Below, one piece after another: positions 54,095-63,763 of a DNA stretch of 64,000 bases. Origin of the DNA: Rothia sp. (in: high G+C Gram-positive bacteria) (GTDB lineage Bacteria > Actinomycetota > Actinomycetes > Actinomycetales > Micrococcaceae); NCBI RefSeq assembly GCF_030540545.1, contig NZ_JAUNVZ010000007.1:1-64000 (forward strand), read 5' to 3'. Below the pieces are notes generated by a model. That model ran no database searches. It saw only the letters and a list, made by a program, of their open reading frames with translations, and was not told the origin of the DNA. The stretch's first letter is position 1, and each line of letters starts with the position of its first letter. The position numbers and the translations under genes are program-made.

Positions 54095-55378
54095 TTAGTG
54101 GTCTACCGAGACAGCCTCAGCGTGCTCAATATCCTCATCGCTAATATCCTTATCGGGATCCAGACCCAGAGCCTTCGCACCTTTCTCGGTCAGAGCAGCA
54201 ATGGTCGCGTCACCGGTGACATTGGTTGCGGTACCGAAGGAATCCTGAGCCAGGTACAGGGCAATCATCAGAGCAATCATTGCCTCGTTAAAGCCCAGCA
54301 TGGACTGCAGCAGACCGATAGCGGTCATCACGCCACCACCGGGAACACCGGGAGCAGCAACCATCATGACACCCAGCACCAGAACCATGGGCACCAGGGA
54401 ACCGAAGGTCGGGTTACCACCGGTCATGTACAGCACAGCCACCGCACAGGAGGTAATGGTAATCATCGAACCGGAGAGGTGAATGGTTGCACACAGCGGA
54501 ATCGCGAAGTTCACCACGCGCTTGGCAATACCGGTCTTCTTGGCGCAATCCACGGTCACCGGGATAGTCGCTGCCGAAGACTGGGTACCAATAGCGGTAA
54601 AGTACGCCGGGAGCATGGTCTTGAGCATCTTAAAGGGGTTACGACCGGTCAGGGTACCGGCAACACTGTACTGCAGCAGTAGGGTCACCCAGTGCAGAAC
54701 AATCACCATGACAAACACCAGGGCGAAGACCGAAAGGATCTTAGCCACCTGGCCGGCAAGGGTCATATTCGCAAACACACCCAGAATATGAACCGGCAGC
54801 AGCGGAATGATCACGCGAGCCAGCAGACCCTCAATAATGGTCTGGAAGTCAACGAAAAGATTCAGCATTGCCTTGGTCTTCAGCGCGGTAATGCCCAGAC
54901 CCAGAATGAAGGAGAGCACCAGGGCACCCATCACGCCCATAATCGGGTCCAGGGTGAAGGTAATATAACCGGCAGAGAGCGCATGCTCGGGGTTGTCGAA
55001 ATCAGCCAGCTGCTGCCCCTTGAGAATAATCGGGTAGAGCAGCAGCGCGCAGGTTAGCGCCAGGAAACCCGCCAGCACGCTGGAAAGATAGGACAGACCC
55101 ACGGTAATGCCGAGCATCTTACCCGCACCCTTTGCCAGACCGCCAATACCGGGCACAATAAAGCCAATAATAATCAGCGGAATGGAGAAGGACAGGAATG
55201 CGCTAAAGACGGTCGAGAAGGACACAAAGAGCTGAACGATCAGATCGGTCGGTACGGACCAGCCGAATGCCGAGTTCAGACCGCCGATCATGCCGGGGGT
55301 GGTAGCGCCAACCAGCACGCCCAGGGCGATCGAGATCAGAATCCAGCCCAGCAGCGGAATCTTTTTCAGAAATTTCAT
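54095..55378 (-). CDS. Dicarboxylate/amino acid:cation symporter (DAACS family)
   Basis: Secondary transporter using Na+ or H+ to import dicarboxylates or amino acids. 427 residues with eight helices and two re-entrant loops. The serine-rich loop GTQSSAATIPVT and the C-terminal QDSFGTATNVTGDA motif lie at the expected sites. The substrate cannot be chosen between glutamate, C4-acids and Ser/Thr. ATG 55378 has AAAAGGAGAC upstream. Confidence 0.92.
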   Translation of the reverse strand: MKFLKKIPLLGWILISIALGVLVGATTPGMIGGLNSAFGWSVPTDLIVQLFVSFSTVFSAFLSFSIPLIIIGFIVPGIGGLAKGAGKMLGITVGLSYLSSVLAGFLALTCALLLYPIILKGQQLADFDNPEHALSAGYITFTLDPIMGVMGALVLSFILGLGITALKTKAMLNLFVDFQTIIEGLLARVIIPLLPVHILGVFANMTLAGQVAKILSVFALVFVMVIVLHWVTLLLQYSVAGTLTGRNPFKMLKTMLPAYFTAIGTQSSAATIPVTVDCAKKTGIAKRVVNFAIPLCATIHLSGSMITITSCAVAVLYMTGGNPTFGSLVPMVLVLGVMMVAAPGVPGGGVMTAIGLLQSMLGFNEAMIALMIALYLAQDSFGTATNVTGDATIAALTEKGAKALGLDPDKDISDEDIEHAEAVSVDH

Positions 55379-55700
55379 AGGTCTCCTTTTGAGACTTGGT
55401 TGATTCGGCGCAGGAGGTACCCCGCGCCAGTCGGATGCGCCCGTGTCTGTGGCGGGCGCATGCTCACTATGCGCCGGTGGGCGCGTGAATGTATCCTCGC
55501 TATTTTATCGGCTACGCCACAATCTATCTACCGCTATCCGTAGAATGGGATACACACCGCACCGATGAGCGTCTCTACAACATTGTTCTGGTGTAGTTTA
55601 TGAGGTCTTTCAATAGTGTCTATCTCTTAGCTGTATAGGGGTCTTTTCCCTTTCTTCATTTCTCATGAAGCAACACTATCTATAGAGATGGACGAGTAGA
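55379..55700. other. Divergent promoter region of the symporter and thioesterase genes
   Basis: About 320 bases, AT-rich towards 55590-55690. No clear operator was found. Confidence 0.35.
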
Positions 55701-56225
55701 ATGGAGACTATGACTGAAGCACCCCTGCGATCCGAGATTATTGATCTGCTCACCGAGCACGGCATCCCCGCCGATATGCAGCCCTACTTCCCCACTGGAC
55801 TGGGCGAACTCATCCCCACCATGGGCATTAAATTCACCGAACTGAGCGCAGAACGCGCCGTCGCCACCATGCCCGTCGCCGGAAATACCCAGCCCATCGG
55901 CCTACTGCACGGAGGCGCCTCCGTAGTCCTCGCCGAGACCCTCGGATCTATGGCAGCCGGTGCCCACGGTGCCGGGCACTCCGTAGCTGTCGGAGTCGAC
56001 ATTAATGCAACCCACCTGCGCCCCGCCGTCTCCGGGCTGGTCACCGGCACCGCCACCGCTATTAGGCTCGGCCGCACTCTGTGCGTACATCAGATTGAGA
56101 TTGTAGACGAAGCCGGCCGCGCCGTCTGCAGCGCGCGCATTACCAATATGCTCATCCCCCGTCCGCAGGACTCCGCCACTCAGGAACCCGCTGCCGAGCA
56201 GAACACCGAAACCAAGGAGGCATAA
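55701..56225 (+). CDS. PaaI-family hot-dog thioesterase
   Basis: Hydrolyses acyl- or aryl-CoA thioesters in the cytoplasm. 174 residues; the hot-dog signature HGGASVVLAETLGSMAA holds the catalytic carboxylate, with VDINATHLRPA following. A polar tail of ~20 residues is rich in Gln/Glu. A second ATG nine bases downstream is equally possible. It could act on menaquinone intermediates (MenI-like) but this is unproven. Its stop overlaps the next start (TAATG). Confidence 0.88.
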   Translation: METMTEAPLRSEIIDLLTEHGIPADMQPYFPTGLGELIPTMGIKFTELSAERAVATMPVAGNTQPIGLLHGGASVVLAETLGSMAAGAHGAGHSVAVGVDINATHLRPAVSGLVTGTATAIRLGRTLCVHQIEIVDEAGRAVCSARITNMLIPRPQDSATQEPAAEQNTETKEA

Positions 56226-56464
56226 TGGCGTCCAAGCCCAAAACCCCGTACCATCTGCGTTACCCCAAGATCGTGCGCGCCAAGCGTATTGTCTCCCCCA
56301 TTGCCATTGGCATGGTCATTATTAGCTTTATTGCCGCCTATAATAAGGCGGGATTGTACTGGTGGCCGGTCTTTATGGTCTCGGTCATTGTGCTGCTCTG
56401 GTCTTCCTCCCCCACGGCAAAGCCCGTGAAATACGATGAGGAACAGCATAATAGCAAGCGCTAA
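56225..56464 (+). CDS. Small two-helix membrane protein
   Basis: 79 residues: basic N-terminus (RYPKIVRAKRI), two hydrophobic helices (about 23-39 and 45-60), and a polar tail. It is translationally coupled to the thioesterase through a one-base overlap. The family is not recognised. Confidence 0.75.
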   Translation: MASKPKTPYHLRYPKIVRAKRIVSPIAIGMVIISFIAAYNKAGLYWWPVFMVSVIVLLWSSSPTAKPVKYDEEQHNSKR

Positions 56465-56509
56465 CAACGCGCCCCGCTCTATTAGCGTCAGGCACGTGCA
56501 CTATACACA

Positions 56510-56547
56510 GCAAAGCCCCGCACCGATGATTCGGTGCGGGGCTTTGC
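56510..56547. terminator. Bidirectional terminator before pdtaR
   Basis: GCAAAGCCCCGCACCGA is repeated inverted around a short loop between convergent genes. Confidence 0.9.
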
Positions 56548-56581
56548 TATGCCGTATATAAAACCGGGCACTAAGAGATCA

Positions 56582-57196
56582 TTACTCAGCCAGCTGCTTA
56601 ATAATGGTGTCGGAAACTTCGCGCATGGACAGGCGACGATCCATAGAGGTCTTCTGAATCCAGCGGAATGCTTCCGGCTCGGTCAGGTTCATCTTGGTAA
56701 TCAGCAGGGACTTTGCACGGTCCACCAGCTTGCGGGTCTCGAACTGCTCGCGGATGGTGTGGACTTCCTTCTCCAGGGAGCGGATCTGCTCATAACGCGA
56801 GAGTGCAACCTCAATGGCGGGGAACAGGTCGTTGGGGGTAAAGGGCTTGACAACATAGGCCATTGCACCCGCCTCAACAGCACGATCCACCAGTTCCTTC
56901 TGGCTGAATGCGGTCAGCAGTACCACGGGAGCGATCTGTTCCTTAGCGATTTCTTCTGCTGCGGTGATGCCGTCCATAATGGGCATCTTCACGTCCATCA
57001 GAACCAGGTCGGGGCGGTGCTTCTGTGCCAGCTCAATAGCGGTCTTGCCGTTGTCGGTTTCTGCGACGACGTCAAAGCCGCGCTCCTTCAGGCTCTCGAC
57101 AATATCGAGACGAATGAGAGCCTCATCTTCAGCAACGATGACGGTTCGCGCGGGAACCTGCTCCTCTTCAACGGCAGGAGTGGTCTGCTCTGACAT
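56582..57196 (-). CDS. pdtaR: REC-ANTAR response regulator (PdtaR-like)
   Basis: Two-component regulator that, when phosphorylated, binds ANTAR RNA hairpins and prevents termination. The receiver domain has the acidic pocket EDEALIR, phosphoacceptor D68 in LVLMDVKMP, and Lys in VVKPF. The ANTAR domain (about 140-200) has the LVDRAKSLLI and EAFRWIQKTSMDRRLSMREV blocks. 204 residues. No sensor kinase is nearby, so the partner (PdtaS) lies elsewhere. Confidence 0.93.
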   Translation of the reverse strand: MSEQTTPAVEEEQVPARTVIVAEDEALIRLDIVESLKERGFDVVAETDNGKTAIELAQKHRPDLVLMDVKMPIMDGITAAEEIAKEQIAPVVLLTAFSQKELVDRAVEAGAMAYVVKPFTPNDLFPAIEVALSRYEQIRSLEKEVHTIREQFETRKLVDRAKSLLITKMNLTEPEAFRWIQKTSMDRRLSMREVSDTIIKQLAE

Positions 57197-57296
57197 AACT
57201 CTTCTCCTTAGAATCTATACGTTTCTCTGTATTTCATCTTACCGCAGGCATAGGAAAATTTTCAGCTTTTTAGCCTCTTTTATCGCTGAACTCACC

Positions 57297-57333
57297 AAAA
57301 AACCGGTAGGTTCCACAAAGGAACCTACCGGTT
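57297..57333 (-). terminator. Terminator after tRNA-Leu
   Basis: AACCGGTAGGTTCC and GGAACCTACCGGTT pair; TTTTTTGG follows on the minus strand. Confidence 0.9.
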
Positions 57334-57338
57334 AGCTG

Positions 57339-57418
57339 TGCCCAAGGTGGGACTTGAACCCACACTCCGAAGAACCGCATTTTGAGTGCGGCGCGTCTGC
57401 CAATTCCGCCACTTGGGC
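57339..57418 (-). tRNA. tRNA-Leu (anticodon CAA)
   Basis: Acceptor GCCCAAG pairs with CTTGGGC plus discriminator A. The anticodon arm CCGCACTCAAAATGCGG gives CAA. A short variable arm is present and the T-loop GGTTCAAGTCC is canonical. CCA is not encoded. Confidence 0.94.
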
Positions 57419-57506
57419 CTGTATTCAATAATGTACACAAGGTACGCCACCAGTGTACCAGCCGGCGTCCCGCAGCGTCAAATGCTCCAGAAGGAGTAAT
57501 AGAATG

Positions 57507-57543
57507 GCGAGCCCCAACCAACCATTGAAGGTCGGGGCTCGCC
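57507..57543 (-). terminator. pyk terminator
   Basis: GGCGAGCCCC and GGGGCTCGCC form a 10-pair stem past the pyk stop. Confidence 0.8.
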
Positions 57544-57572
57544 GTATCAGAGCATATATGTGCTAGAGCTGA

Positions 57573-59054
57573 TTACTGTTCATCATCAGTGTAGGGGCGC
57601 AACTGCTCGCGCTCTTCCGGTAGCTTCTTGCCGTACTGGTCGCGCTCACCAATGACGTGAACCTTCACCATATTGGTCGAACCAGCCACACCGGGAGGCG
57701 AACCTGCGGCCATCACAAAAGCATCGTTCTTCTCAGCCAGCTTACGATCCAGCAGATACTCTTCCACCTTGTAGGTCATCTCGTCAATGGAATCAACCAT
57801 CTGAGCGTGAGCAGCTTCAACACCCCACAGCAAGGAAATGAACGCACGAACCTTGGGGTTCGGGGTGAAAGCCAACACCGGCTTCGGCGGGCGCAGACGA
57901 GCCAAACGACGCGCCGAATCGCCCGACTGGGTGAAGGTGCTAATGTACTTTACTTCTTCCAGCTGATCAGCAATGTTCACCGCAGCGCGAGTCATCGCAC
58001 CACCGCGAGAACGCGGCTTACGGTCAAGCTCCGGCACGCGAGAGAAGCTATTCTTCTCGGCGTCAGCAATAATAGCCGCCATTGCTTCAATGGTCTCAAT
58101 GGGGTACTCACCCACGGAAGTCTCACCGGAGAGCATAACGGCGTCCGCGCCATCCAGGATAGCGTTAGCGCAGTCAGAAACCTCTGCACGGGTGGGAGTG
58201 GGAGCGTGAGTCATGGACTCCAGCACCTGAGTCGCCACAATCACCGGCTTTGCCCAGCGGCGAGCCATGGTGATAGCGCGCTTCTGCACGGTGGGAACCT
58301 CAGCGAAGGGCAGCTCCACACCCAGGTCGCCACGGGCAACCATAATGCCGTCGAAGCGGTCAATAATATCCTGCAGGTTCTTCACAGCCTGAGGCTTCTC
58401 AACCTTAGCGATGACGGGGATGCGAATGCCCTCTTCGTCCATAATCTTGTGGACCGGGTCAATATCGGCACCGGTACGCACAAAGGACAGAGCGATAATA
58501 TCGGCACCCATGTGCAGAGCGAAACGCAGGTCTGCCGCATCCTTCTCGGTCAGGGCGGGCAGGGAGACGGCAGCGCCGGGCAGGTTAATACCCTTGTTAT
58601 TGGAGATCGGGCCGCCCACAATCACGCGGGTGCGCACGCGAGTCTCGCTCACCTCAATAGCCTTCAGACGGATCTTGCCGTCATCCAACAGCAGGTCATC
58701 GCCAGGCTTCACGTCGCCAGGCAGACCCTTGTAGGTGGTGCCACAAATCTCTGCGGTACCCTCAACATCTTCGCTGGTAATGGTGAAGTCAGCACCGGTT
58801 TCCAGGTAGGCCTTACCGTCCTTGAAACGCTCCAGGCGAATCTTCGGCCCCTGCAGATCGGCAAGGATAGCAACATCCTTACCCTGCAGAGCAGACTGCT
58901 CACGAATGGTGTTGTAGCGTGCCTGGTGCTCTGCATGGTCACCGTGGCTCATGTTCAAACGAGCAACGTTCAGACCGGCTTCAATAGCTGCCGCGATCTT
59001 CTCGGGAGACTCAATTGCCGGACCAATGGTTGCAACGATCTTTGCGCGCCTCAT
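57573..59054 (-). CDS. pyk: Pyruvate kinase
   Basis: Last step of glycolysis: PEP and ADP to pyruvate and ATP. ATG 59054 (MRRAKIVATIGP) is the family start; upstream codons are ignored. The 493 residues contain NMSHGDHAEH, the catalytic-site MVARGDLGVELPF and the potassium/nucleotide loop GADAVMLSGETSVGEYP, plus the C-terminal allosteric domain. Single-gene unit. Confidence 0.97.
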   Translation of the reverse strand: MRRAKIVATIGPAIESPEKIAAAIEAGLNVARLNMSHGDHAEHQARYNTIREQSALQGKDVAILADLQGPKIRLERFKDGKAYLETGADFTITSEDVEGTAEICGTTYKGLPGDVKPGDDLLLDDGKIRLKAIEVSETRVRTRVIVGGPISNNKGINLPGAAVSLPALTEKDAADLRFALHMGADIIALSFVRTGADIDPVHKIMDEEGIRIPVIAKVEKPQAVKNLQDIIDRFDGIMVARGDLGVELPFAEVPTVQKRAITMARRWAKPVIVATQVLESMTHAPTPTRAEVSDCANAILDGADAVMLSGETSVGEYPIETIEAMAAIIADAEKNSFSRVPELDRKPRSRGGAMTRAAVNIADQLEEVKYISTFTQSGDSARRLARLRPPKPVLAFTPNPKVRAFISLLWGVEAAHAQMVDSIDEMTYKVEEYLLDRKLAEKNDAFVMAAGSPPGVAGSTNMVKVHVIGERDQYGKKLPEEREQLRPYTDDEQ

Positions 59055-59463
59055 GTACCTAACCTTTGTGTGTTGTGCCAAAAACCTGGGCGGTTTCTCG
59101 CGTTTTCCGGCGGGATGTGCCCGCCATGTCTACTCTGCCGGTCACTCTCGCGGGGCGAGATTTCGGCAGAAGGTTCAGCTTCCATTATAGACTTTTTAGC
59201 CCCCGCTGGGAATGGTTCAGCACACCCAAAGTACGGATATCTACTCTTAGCACAGGCAGCGTGCACATTTGTTCATTGGCCTATCTAAGGGCGTAGCACG
59301 GGGTGATTACCCTCTATTCTTCACCCCTTCAGAGCCCACAGGAAAAAGTCTGTATAATTGATGCAAATTTTCATGCGAGTACAGACAAAACCCTACCCGT
59401 ATGAGAAAATAAAGCCGATATATGCGCGATGCACGCGCATCCCACCCACCATTGGAGGACACT
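59055..59463. other. Divergent promoter region of pyk and the flavodoxin-like gene
   Basis: About 400 bases. A perfect TATAAT occurs at 59353-59358 on the plus strand, giving a ~100-base leader for the 59464 gene. No good -35 and no other element are seen. Confidence 0.4.
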
Positions 59464-60042
59464 ATGGCACCCAAGGTGCTCATTATCTTCGGTACCAGCT
59501 ACGGCCGCACCGAACAGTACGCCAATTGGCTCGCAGACGCCCTGCGCCAGCTTGACGCAGCCCCCGAGGTAGAGGTCGTCTCGGCACAGGAGGTCACCGA
59601 AGACCAGGCGCGCGCAGCAGACTCGATTATTGTCGGCGGCAGCGACTACGGTGGATTCCTCAATGGCGCACCCAAGCTGCGCAAGAAGATCATCCCCATT
59701 ATGCTCGAGAAGAAGGACAAGACCGCCTTCTACACAGTCTCCTTCACCGGTCCCTACTCCAAGGCATTCCTGGACAAGCAGGTTGCCAAGAGCTACACCC
59801 CCGCCCTGACCGAAGGACGCCCCGTCTACCACCTGCGCGGCGGCATTGACTTCAGCATTCTCTCCACCGCACACAAGGTCGCCCTGCGCGGCCCCGTGCA
59901 CGCATGGCTGATCGGTAAGAATGCTACCGACCCGAACCCCGCCGTGACCGAAATGCTCGAATGCTACAAGACCGGTAAGAGCGAGCATGCCTCCCCCGAT
60001 CAGCTCGAGCCGCTGATTGAAGATATTAAGGCATTCCTCTAA
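59464..60042 (+). CDS. Flavodoxin-like protein (HemG-like domain)
   Basis: Probable FMN-binding redox protein. ATG 59464 follows GGAGGA with normal spacing, so the ATG 42 bases upstream is rejected; 192 residues remain. The FMN phosphate loop near the start reads FGTSYGRTEQYA, which fits T/S-x-T/Y-G-x-T patterns; GGSDYGGF and VSFTGPYS follow at the expected strands. It resembles HemG-type flavodoxins, but the electron donor and substrate are unknown. Confidence 0.82.
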   Translation: MAPKVLIIFGTSYGRTEQYANWLADALRQLDAAPEVEVVSAQEVTEDQARAADSIIVGGSDYGGFLNGAPKLRKKIIPIMLEKKDKTAFYTVSFTGPYSKAFLDKQVAKSYTPALTEGRPVYHLRGGIDFSILSTAHKVALRGPVHAWLIGKNATDPNPAVTEMLECYKTGKSEHASPDQLEPLIEDIKAFL

Positions 60043-60083
60043 GCCGTAGAATTATCCGGTGCACTGCGCCGGTTATATACAAA

Positions 60084-60122
60084 CTATCCCCGCTTCCTTA
60101 CATCGCTAGGAGGCGGGGATAG
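60084..60122. terminator. Terminator between the flavodoxin gene and rnpB
   Basis: CTATCCCCGC and GCGGGGATAG arms pair with a small mismatch, serving the two convergent transcripts. Confidence 0.75.
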
Positions 60123-60140
60123 ATCTTTAAACTAAGGGGT

Positions 60141-60526
60141 TCAGGTGCACCTATGAGCCGGGTTCTGTCTAGGCGCTCTAGCGAGCGCCCGAGGCAATCA
60201 TCTATCTAGAACGCACATTGCTGCGCGTCTCAAGCAGCCTACCCGAGCACGATATTCAGATTCGAATAATTGGACGCACTGCCCTCAGTCGTACTCTATT
60301 TGACCTTGCTCCGGATGGGGTTTACCGATGCCGCCCCTGTCGCCAGAAGCGCGGTGGGCTCTTACCCCACCTTTTCACCCTTACCCGTCACTGATTGTGC
60401 GGGCGGTTCTTTTCTGTGGCACTAGCCTGCGGGTTACCCCGAGTGGACGTTATCCACCATCCTGTGCTGTGGAGCCCGGACTTTCCTCGAAACCTCTAGG
60501 ATCTCGCGATTGCCCAGCGCACCTGA
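60141..60526 (-). ncRNA. rnpB: RNase P RNA (bacterial type A)
   Basis: Catalytic RNA of RNase P, which trims tRNA 5' ends. On the minus strand the universal core GAGGAAAGTCCGGGCTCCAC lies near the 5' end, and ACAGAACCCGGCTCAT near the 3' end. The ends TCAGGTGC and GCACCTGA pair as helix P1. About 386 nt. Confidence 0.95.
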
Positions 60527-60595
60527 ACATTCCCCAGTATACAGGGTAAACCGTGTAGGAAAGCAGAGGGAGGGCACACGCTATAGAATGGGAGC

Positions 60596-61378
60596 ATGAA
60601 GATTCTGCTGCCGCCCTCCGAAGGTAAAACCCCCGCACCCGCATCTGAGGTGCCCGTGGATCTGGCGGAACTGAGCCTGCCGGAGCTGACCGAAGAGCGC
60701 GAAACCGTACTGGAAACCCTCATGCGAGTATCTGCTCAGCCGAACGCTATGGAGCAGCTCAAAGTGGGCGCATCCCTATCGGCAGAAGTAGAACGCAATA
60801 CCCACCTGCTGCGCGAGCCGGCGCAGGAAGCCTATAAAACCTATAGCGGTGTGCTTTTTGAAGCCCTGGATATGCCGGGCATGGATACCGCCCAGCTGCA
60901 GCGAGCGCAGGAAAGTCTGCTAATTTCCTCAGCCCTGTGGGGTACCGTTACTCCCCTGGACCGCATCCCCGCTTATCGCCTATCCATGGGTGTGAAACTC
61001 GGCGAGCTGGGAGATATAGCAAAGTTCTGGAAGGGCGCCCTCACCCCCGTACTGAACGAGCTTTATGGGGAAGAGCTGATGATTGATTGCCGTTCGGGTG
61101 TCTACGCCAAAACCTGGGTGCCTACCCCGGCACGCTGTGTGGCGGTGCGCGTGGAAAAGGTTTTTGAGGACGGTAGCCGTAAAGTGGTTTCCCATATGGC
61201 TAAGCATTATCGTGGCCTACTGGCGGGTTTTATGGTGCGCAACGGCGCTTCGATGCTGGCTGAGCTCGACACTCCCGAGGCACTGACAGAGTTTTTGACT
61301 GCCGCAGGCTGGGAGGTTGAGCTACAGGCTTCCACCGCGCGAAAAGCAGCACAGCTGACGGTCTTGGTACGGGAGTAA
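60596..61378 (+). CDS. yaaA: Peroxide stress protein YaaA (DUF328)
   Basis: Lowers free intracellular iron and protects DNA under peroxide stress in E. coli; it has a fold that binds DNA. The N-terminal LLPPSEGKTPA and the block YSGVLFEALDMPGM match the family. 260 residues. ATG 60596 is 70 bases after the rnpB promoter end, divergent from it. Confidence 0.92.
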   Translation: MKILLPPSEGKTPAPASEVPVDLAELSLPELTEERETVLETLMRVSAQPNAMEQLKVGASLSAEVERNTHLLREPAQEAYKTYSGVLFEALDMPGMDTAQLQRAQESLLISSALWGTVTPLDRIPAYRLSMGVKLGELGDIAKFWKGALTPVLNELYGEELMIDCRSGVYAKTWVPTPARCVAVRVEKVFEDGSRKVVSHMAKHYRGLLAGFMVRNGASMLAELDTPEALTEFLTAAGWEVELQASTARKAAQLTVLVRE

Positions 61379-61546
61379 ATCTACAATATTTCTCTCTCCG
61401 ACTTAAGATAACTACGTGATAGAGATAACACCTATATTATGCCGTCGAAGCAATACAGAATGACTGCCAGCGTGATACTATCACAATGAAGATTTCCGGT
61501 TTATCTTTAATATTCTAACCACCGATAATTTCATCAGGAGAGTACT

Positions 61547-62272
61547 ATGACTCACTCCACTCTTTCCCGTACCGTCCTTGCTGTATCTCTGGCAGCAGGT
61601 CTGGCACTACCCGCAAGCGTTGCAGCGCAGGCTGCACCCGCAGGTACCAACGTCTCCTCTGCATCCGAGTCTATTTCGATGGGGCTGCGTGGTGGATCAG
61701 GTCTCACTCTGACTGAAGGTGACACCGGCGGTTACGTCGGTTTCACTCTTATGCTCAATGACCCCACACAAAAGGTTGCTTCTCTCAAGGTGACCCTCAT
61801 CGAGCAGAGCCAGGAACGCACTATTGCCACTCTCGCCTCTGAAACCCATTCTATTAACGAGTTCAACACATCCCCCTTTGAAGGTTTGGAACAGGTATAT
61901 TCCTTTACCTTCTCCGGTACTCAGATTACCGCTACCCATACGTATAAGCTTGTTTTTGAAGCTTTCGATGGCCAAGGTAATAGCGTCATCTTGCCTGCTG
62001 TAGAAGATTCCCAAATGCGCGTCCTCCCCATGGTGCAGCCGCCTGAACCTACTGAAACGATTCAGCCCGAGCAGCCCGCCCCCGTGGAAGAACCCGCACC
62101 GACTGAGATCCCCGCTCCGGTGGTCACCGAGAATCCGACCCCTGCACCCGAGCCCGCGCAGACTCAGCAGCCGGTCGGTCAGGATTCCACCTCCGGCTGG
62201 GATTTCTTTACCTCTCTTGTGGGTAAGGTCATCAAGGGTTTTATTGGTTTCCTGGGTCATATTTTCGGCTAA
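61547..62272 (+). CDS. Exported protein with Pro/Glu linker, unknown
   Basis: Sec signal peptide at residues 1-29 (cleavage near AQA-AP). A beta-rich domain follows (about 40-160), then a Pro/Glu/Thr/Gln linker (165-215) and a hydrophobic, Gly/Phe/Ile-rich C-terminal stretch (about 222-241), which may associate with the membrane. AGGAGAG precedes the ATG. The central domain weakly resembles that of the next gene. No family is recognised. Confidence 0.7.
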   Translation: MTHSTLSRTVLAVSLAAGLALPASVAAQAAPAGTNVSSASESISMGLRGGSGLTLTEGDTGGYVGFTLMLNDPTQKVASLKVTLIEQSQERTIATLASETHSINEFNTSPFEGLEQVYSFTFSGTQITATHTYKLVFEAFDGQGNSVILPAVEDSQMRVLPMVQPPEPTETIQPEQPAPVEEPAPTEIPAPVVTENPTPAPEPAQTQQPVGQDSTSGWDFFTSLVGKVIKGFIGFLGHIFG

Positions 62273-62297
62273 TATCCGATAACCCCTCAGCTTTTTC

Positions 62298-62332
62298 TGC
62301 CCGGTCTTTTCACGCTCAGAAGAGACCGGGCA
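62298..62332 (+). terminator. Terminator after the first exported protein
   Basis: CTGCCCGGTCT and AGACCGGGCAG form the stem. Confidence 0.8.
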
Positions 62333-62439
62333 GAATCTCACTCGCTTCTGCAGATTCTCTGCACGCGTACGCTGTCGCACTGGTTTCCAGTGATGTACGT
62401 TCCCCTCATATACACATACCCATATGACGAAAGGTCACC

Positions 62440-63678
62440 ATGGCCCACTCCACCAGCGCACGCACCGCCCTGACCGCGCTTAGCCTGGGTGCAATGCTCA
62501 GCCCCTCGCTTCCCGCTCTGGCAGCTCCCGCAGATGCTGCCCCTAATACCCCTGCACCCGAAGTTCAGGTATCCGCAGCGCAAGAAGTAGCGAGCCCCGA
62601 GCTAGACACCCGAGCAGTACAGGCACCTCCCGCCGCGCATATCCCCGCTGCGGAGAGCGCACAGGCTGCGCCTTCTCCCATATCTGAGGCTCTTGAAGAA
62701 ACCCCGGCTTTTCCCTTGATAGCCGAGGATTCTACCGAAGAAACCGGTACGGAGGATGCAGCGCGTGAAGCAGCACCCATTGACGATAGCGAGCGTATTG
62801 CTCTGGCGGTGGCGCGTCACGGTGCGCTCATTGCCGGCACCAGCTATAACCTAATTTCTCTTGAGTATGAAGACGCTTTCTCCGGTAAGCCTCGAGCTAT
62901 GGTCTTTAGCGTGTACGAGCATGATGCCGGCGTTGATCCGCGCGAGGGCGTACTGATCCTGAAAAAAGATGCTCAGGGGTATAATGTTCGCCAGCACACC
63001 TATGAGCAGGAGATTGCCCTCAACCACACCATTGACGGCGCCAAGGTGTACACGGTGGTGCTTGAAACCCAGGATCGTGAGGGTACCCCGGCTATCTCCC
63101 ATGTACAATTGCCGGTCCGAGCCGGTTTTAAGGCTGACACTCCTCAGTCCGAGCGCTATTCTCTTGAGCTGGCGTGGGCTGCTGAGCGCGGTATTGTCTC
63201 CGACACGTCGGAAGAGTTCGCGTCCAAGCGTGTGAGCCGCGGTGAGCTGACCGAGTACTTCTACCGTTTGGCGGGTTCTCCCGAGGTGTATCTGCCCGAA
63301 ACCTCGCCCTTTGAGGATATTAGCCCGAATCACCCGAACTACGCGGCGATTATTTGGGCCAGCGATCAGGGCTTGAGTCGAGGCTGGTCTGACGGTAAGT
63401 ACCATGCGGATGCACAGGCAGGTCACGCAACGATGGCGGCCTTTATGTATCGTTTTAGCGGTCATGCGCACTATGTTTCGGGCGGGCCCTATTTTAAGGA
63501 TGTCCCCAGCGGCTCTTCTTTCTTCCGCGAGATTGATTGGGCGGCACACTATAATCTGGTGCCTCAGCTCAGCACGGAGGGTTCCCGTTTCTACCCGCAT
63601 CGTGCGCTGACTCGTGCGGAGACTGCCGCCTTTTTGATGCGTCTGGACGCCTATATTTTTGAGGATATTCGAGGCTAA
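62440..63678 (+). CDS. Exported SLH-domain protein
   Basis: Signal peptide at 1-30 (LPALAAPADAA), an Ala/Glu/Pro linker to ~115, a beta domain (about 120-225), and three S-layer-homology-like repeats (about 228-412): ELAWAAERGIVSD, AIIWASDQGLSRGWSDG and EIDWAAHYNLVPQLS, each followed by a segment like ALTRAETAAFLMR. SLH modules bind secondary cell-wall polymers, so this protein is probably held at the cell surface. ATG 62440 follows GAAAGG. It forms a pair with the previous gene, each with its own terminator. Confidence 0.86.
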   Translation: MAHSTSARTALTALSLGAMLSPSLPALAAPADAAPNTPAPEVQVSAAQEVASPELDTRAVQAPPAAHIPAAESAQAAPSPISEALEETPAFPLIAEDSTEETGTEDAAREAAPIDDSERIALAVARHGALIAGTSYNLISLEYEDAFSGKPRAMVFSVYEHDAGVDPREGVLILKKDAQGYNVRQHTYEQEIALNHTIDGAKVYTVVLETQDREGTPAISHVQLPVRAGFKADTPQSERYSLELAWAAERGIVSDTSEEFASKRVSRGELTEYFYRLAGSPEVYLPETSPFEDISPNHPNYAAIIWASDQGLSRGWSDGKYHADAQAGHATMAAFMYRFSGHAHYVSGGPYFKDVPSGSSFFREIDWAAHYNLVPQLSTEGSRFYPHRALTRAETAAFLMRLDAYIFEDIRG

Positions 63679-63697
63679 ATCCCCCAATGATACGGTA

Positions 63698-63744
63698 AAA
63701 GGGTGTGTGGATATTGGTTTAATCACCAATACCCACACACCCTT
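63698..63744. terminator. Bidirectional terminator after the SLH protein
   Basis: AAAGGGTGTGTGG and CCACACACCCTTT arms surround an ATTGGT/ACCAAT inner pairing, between convergent genes. Confidence 0.85.
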
Positions 63745-63763
63745 TGCTTATAGGTATTACACC

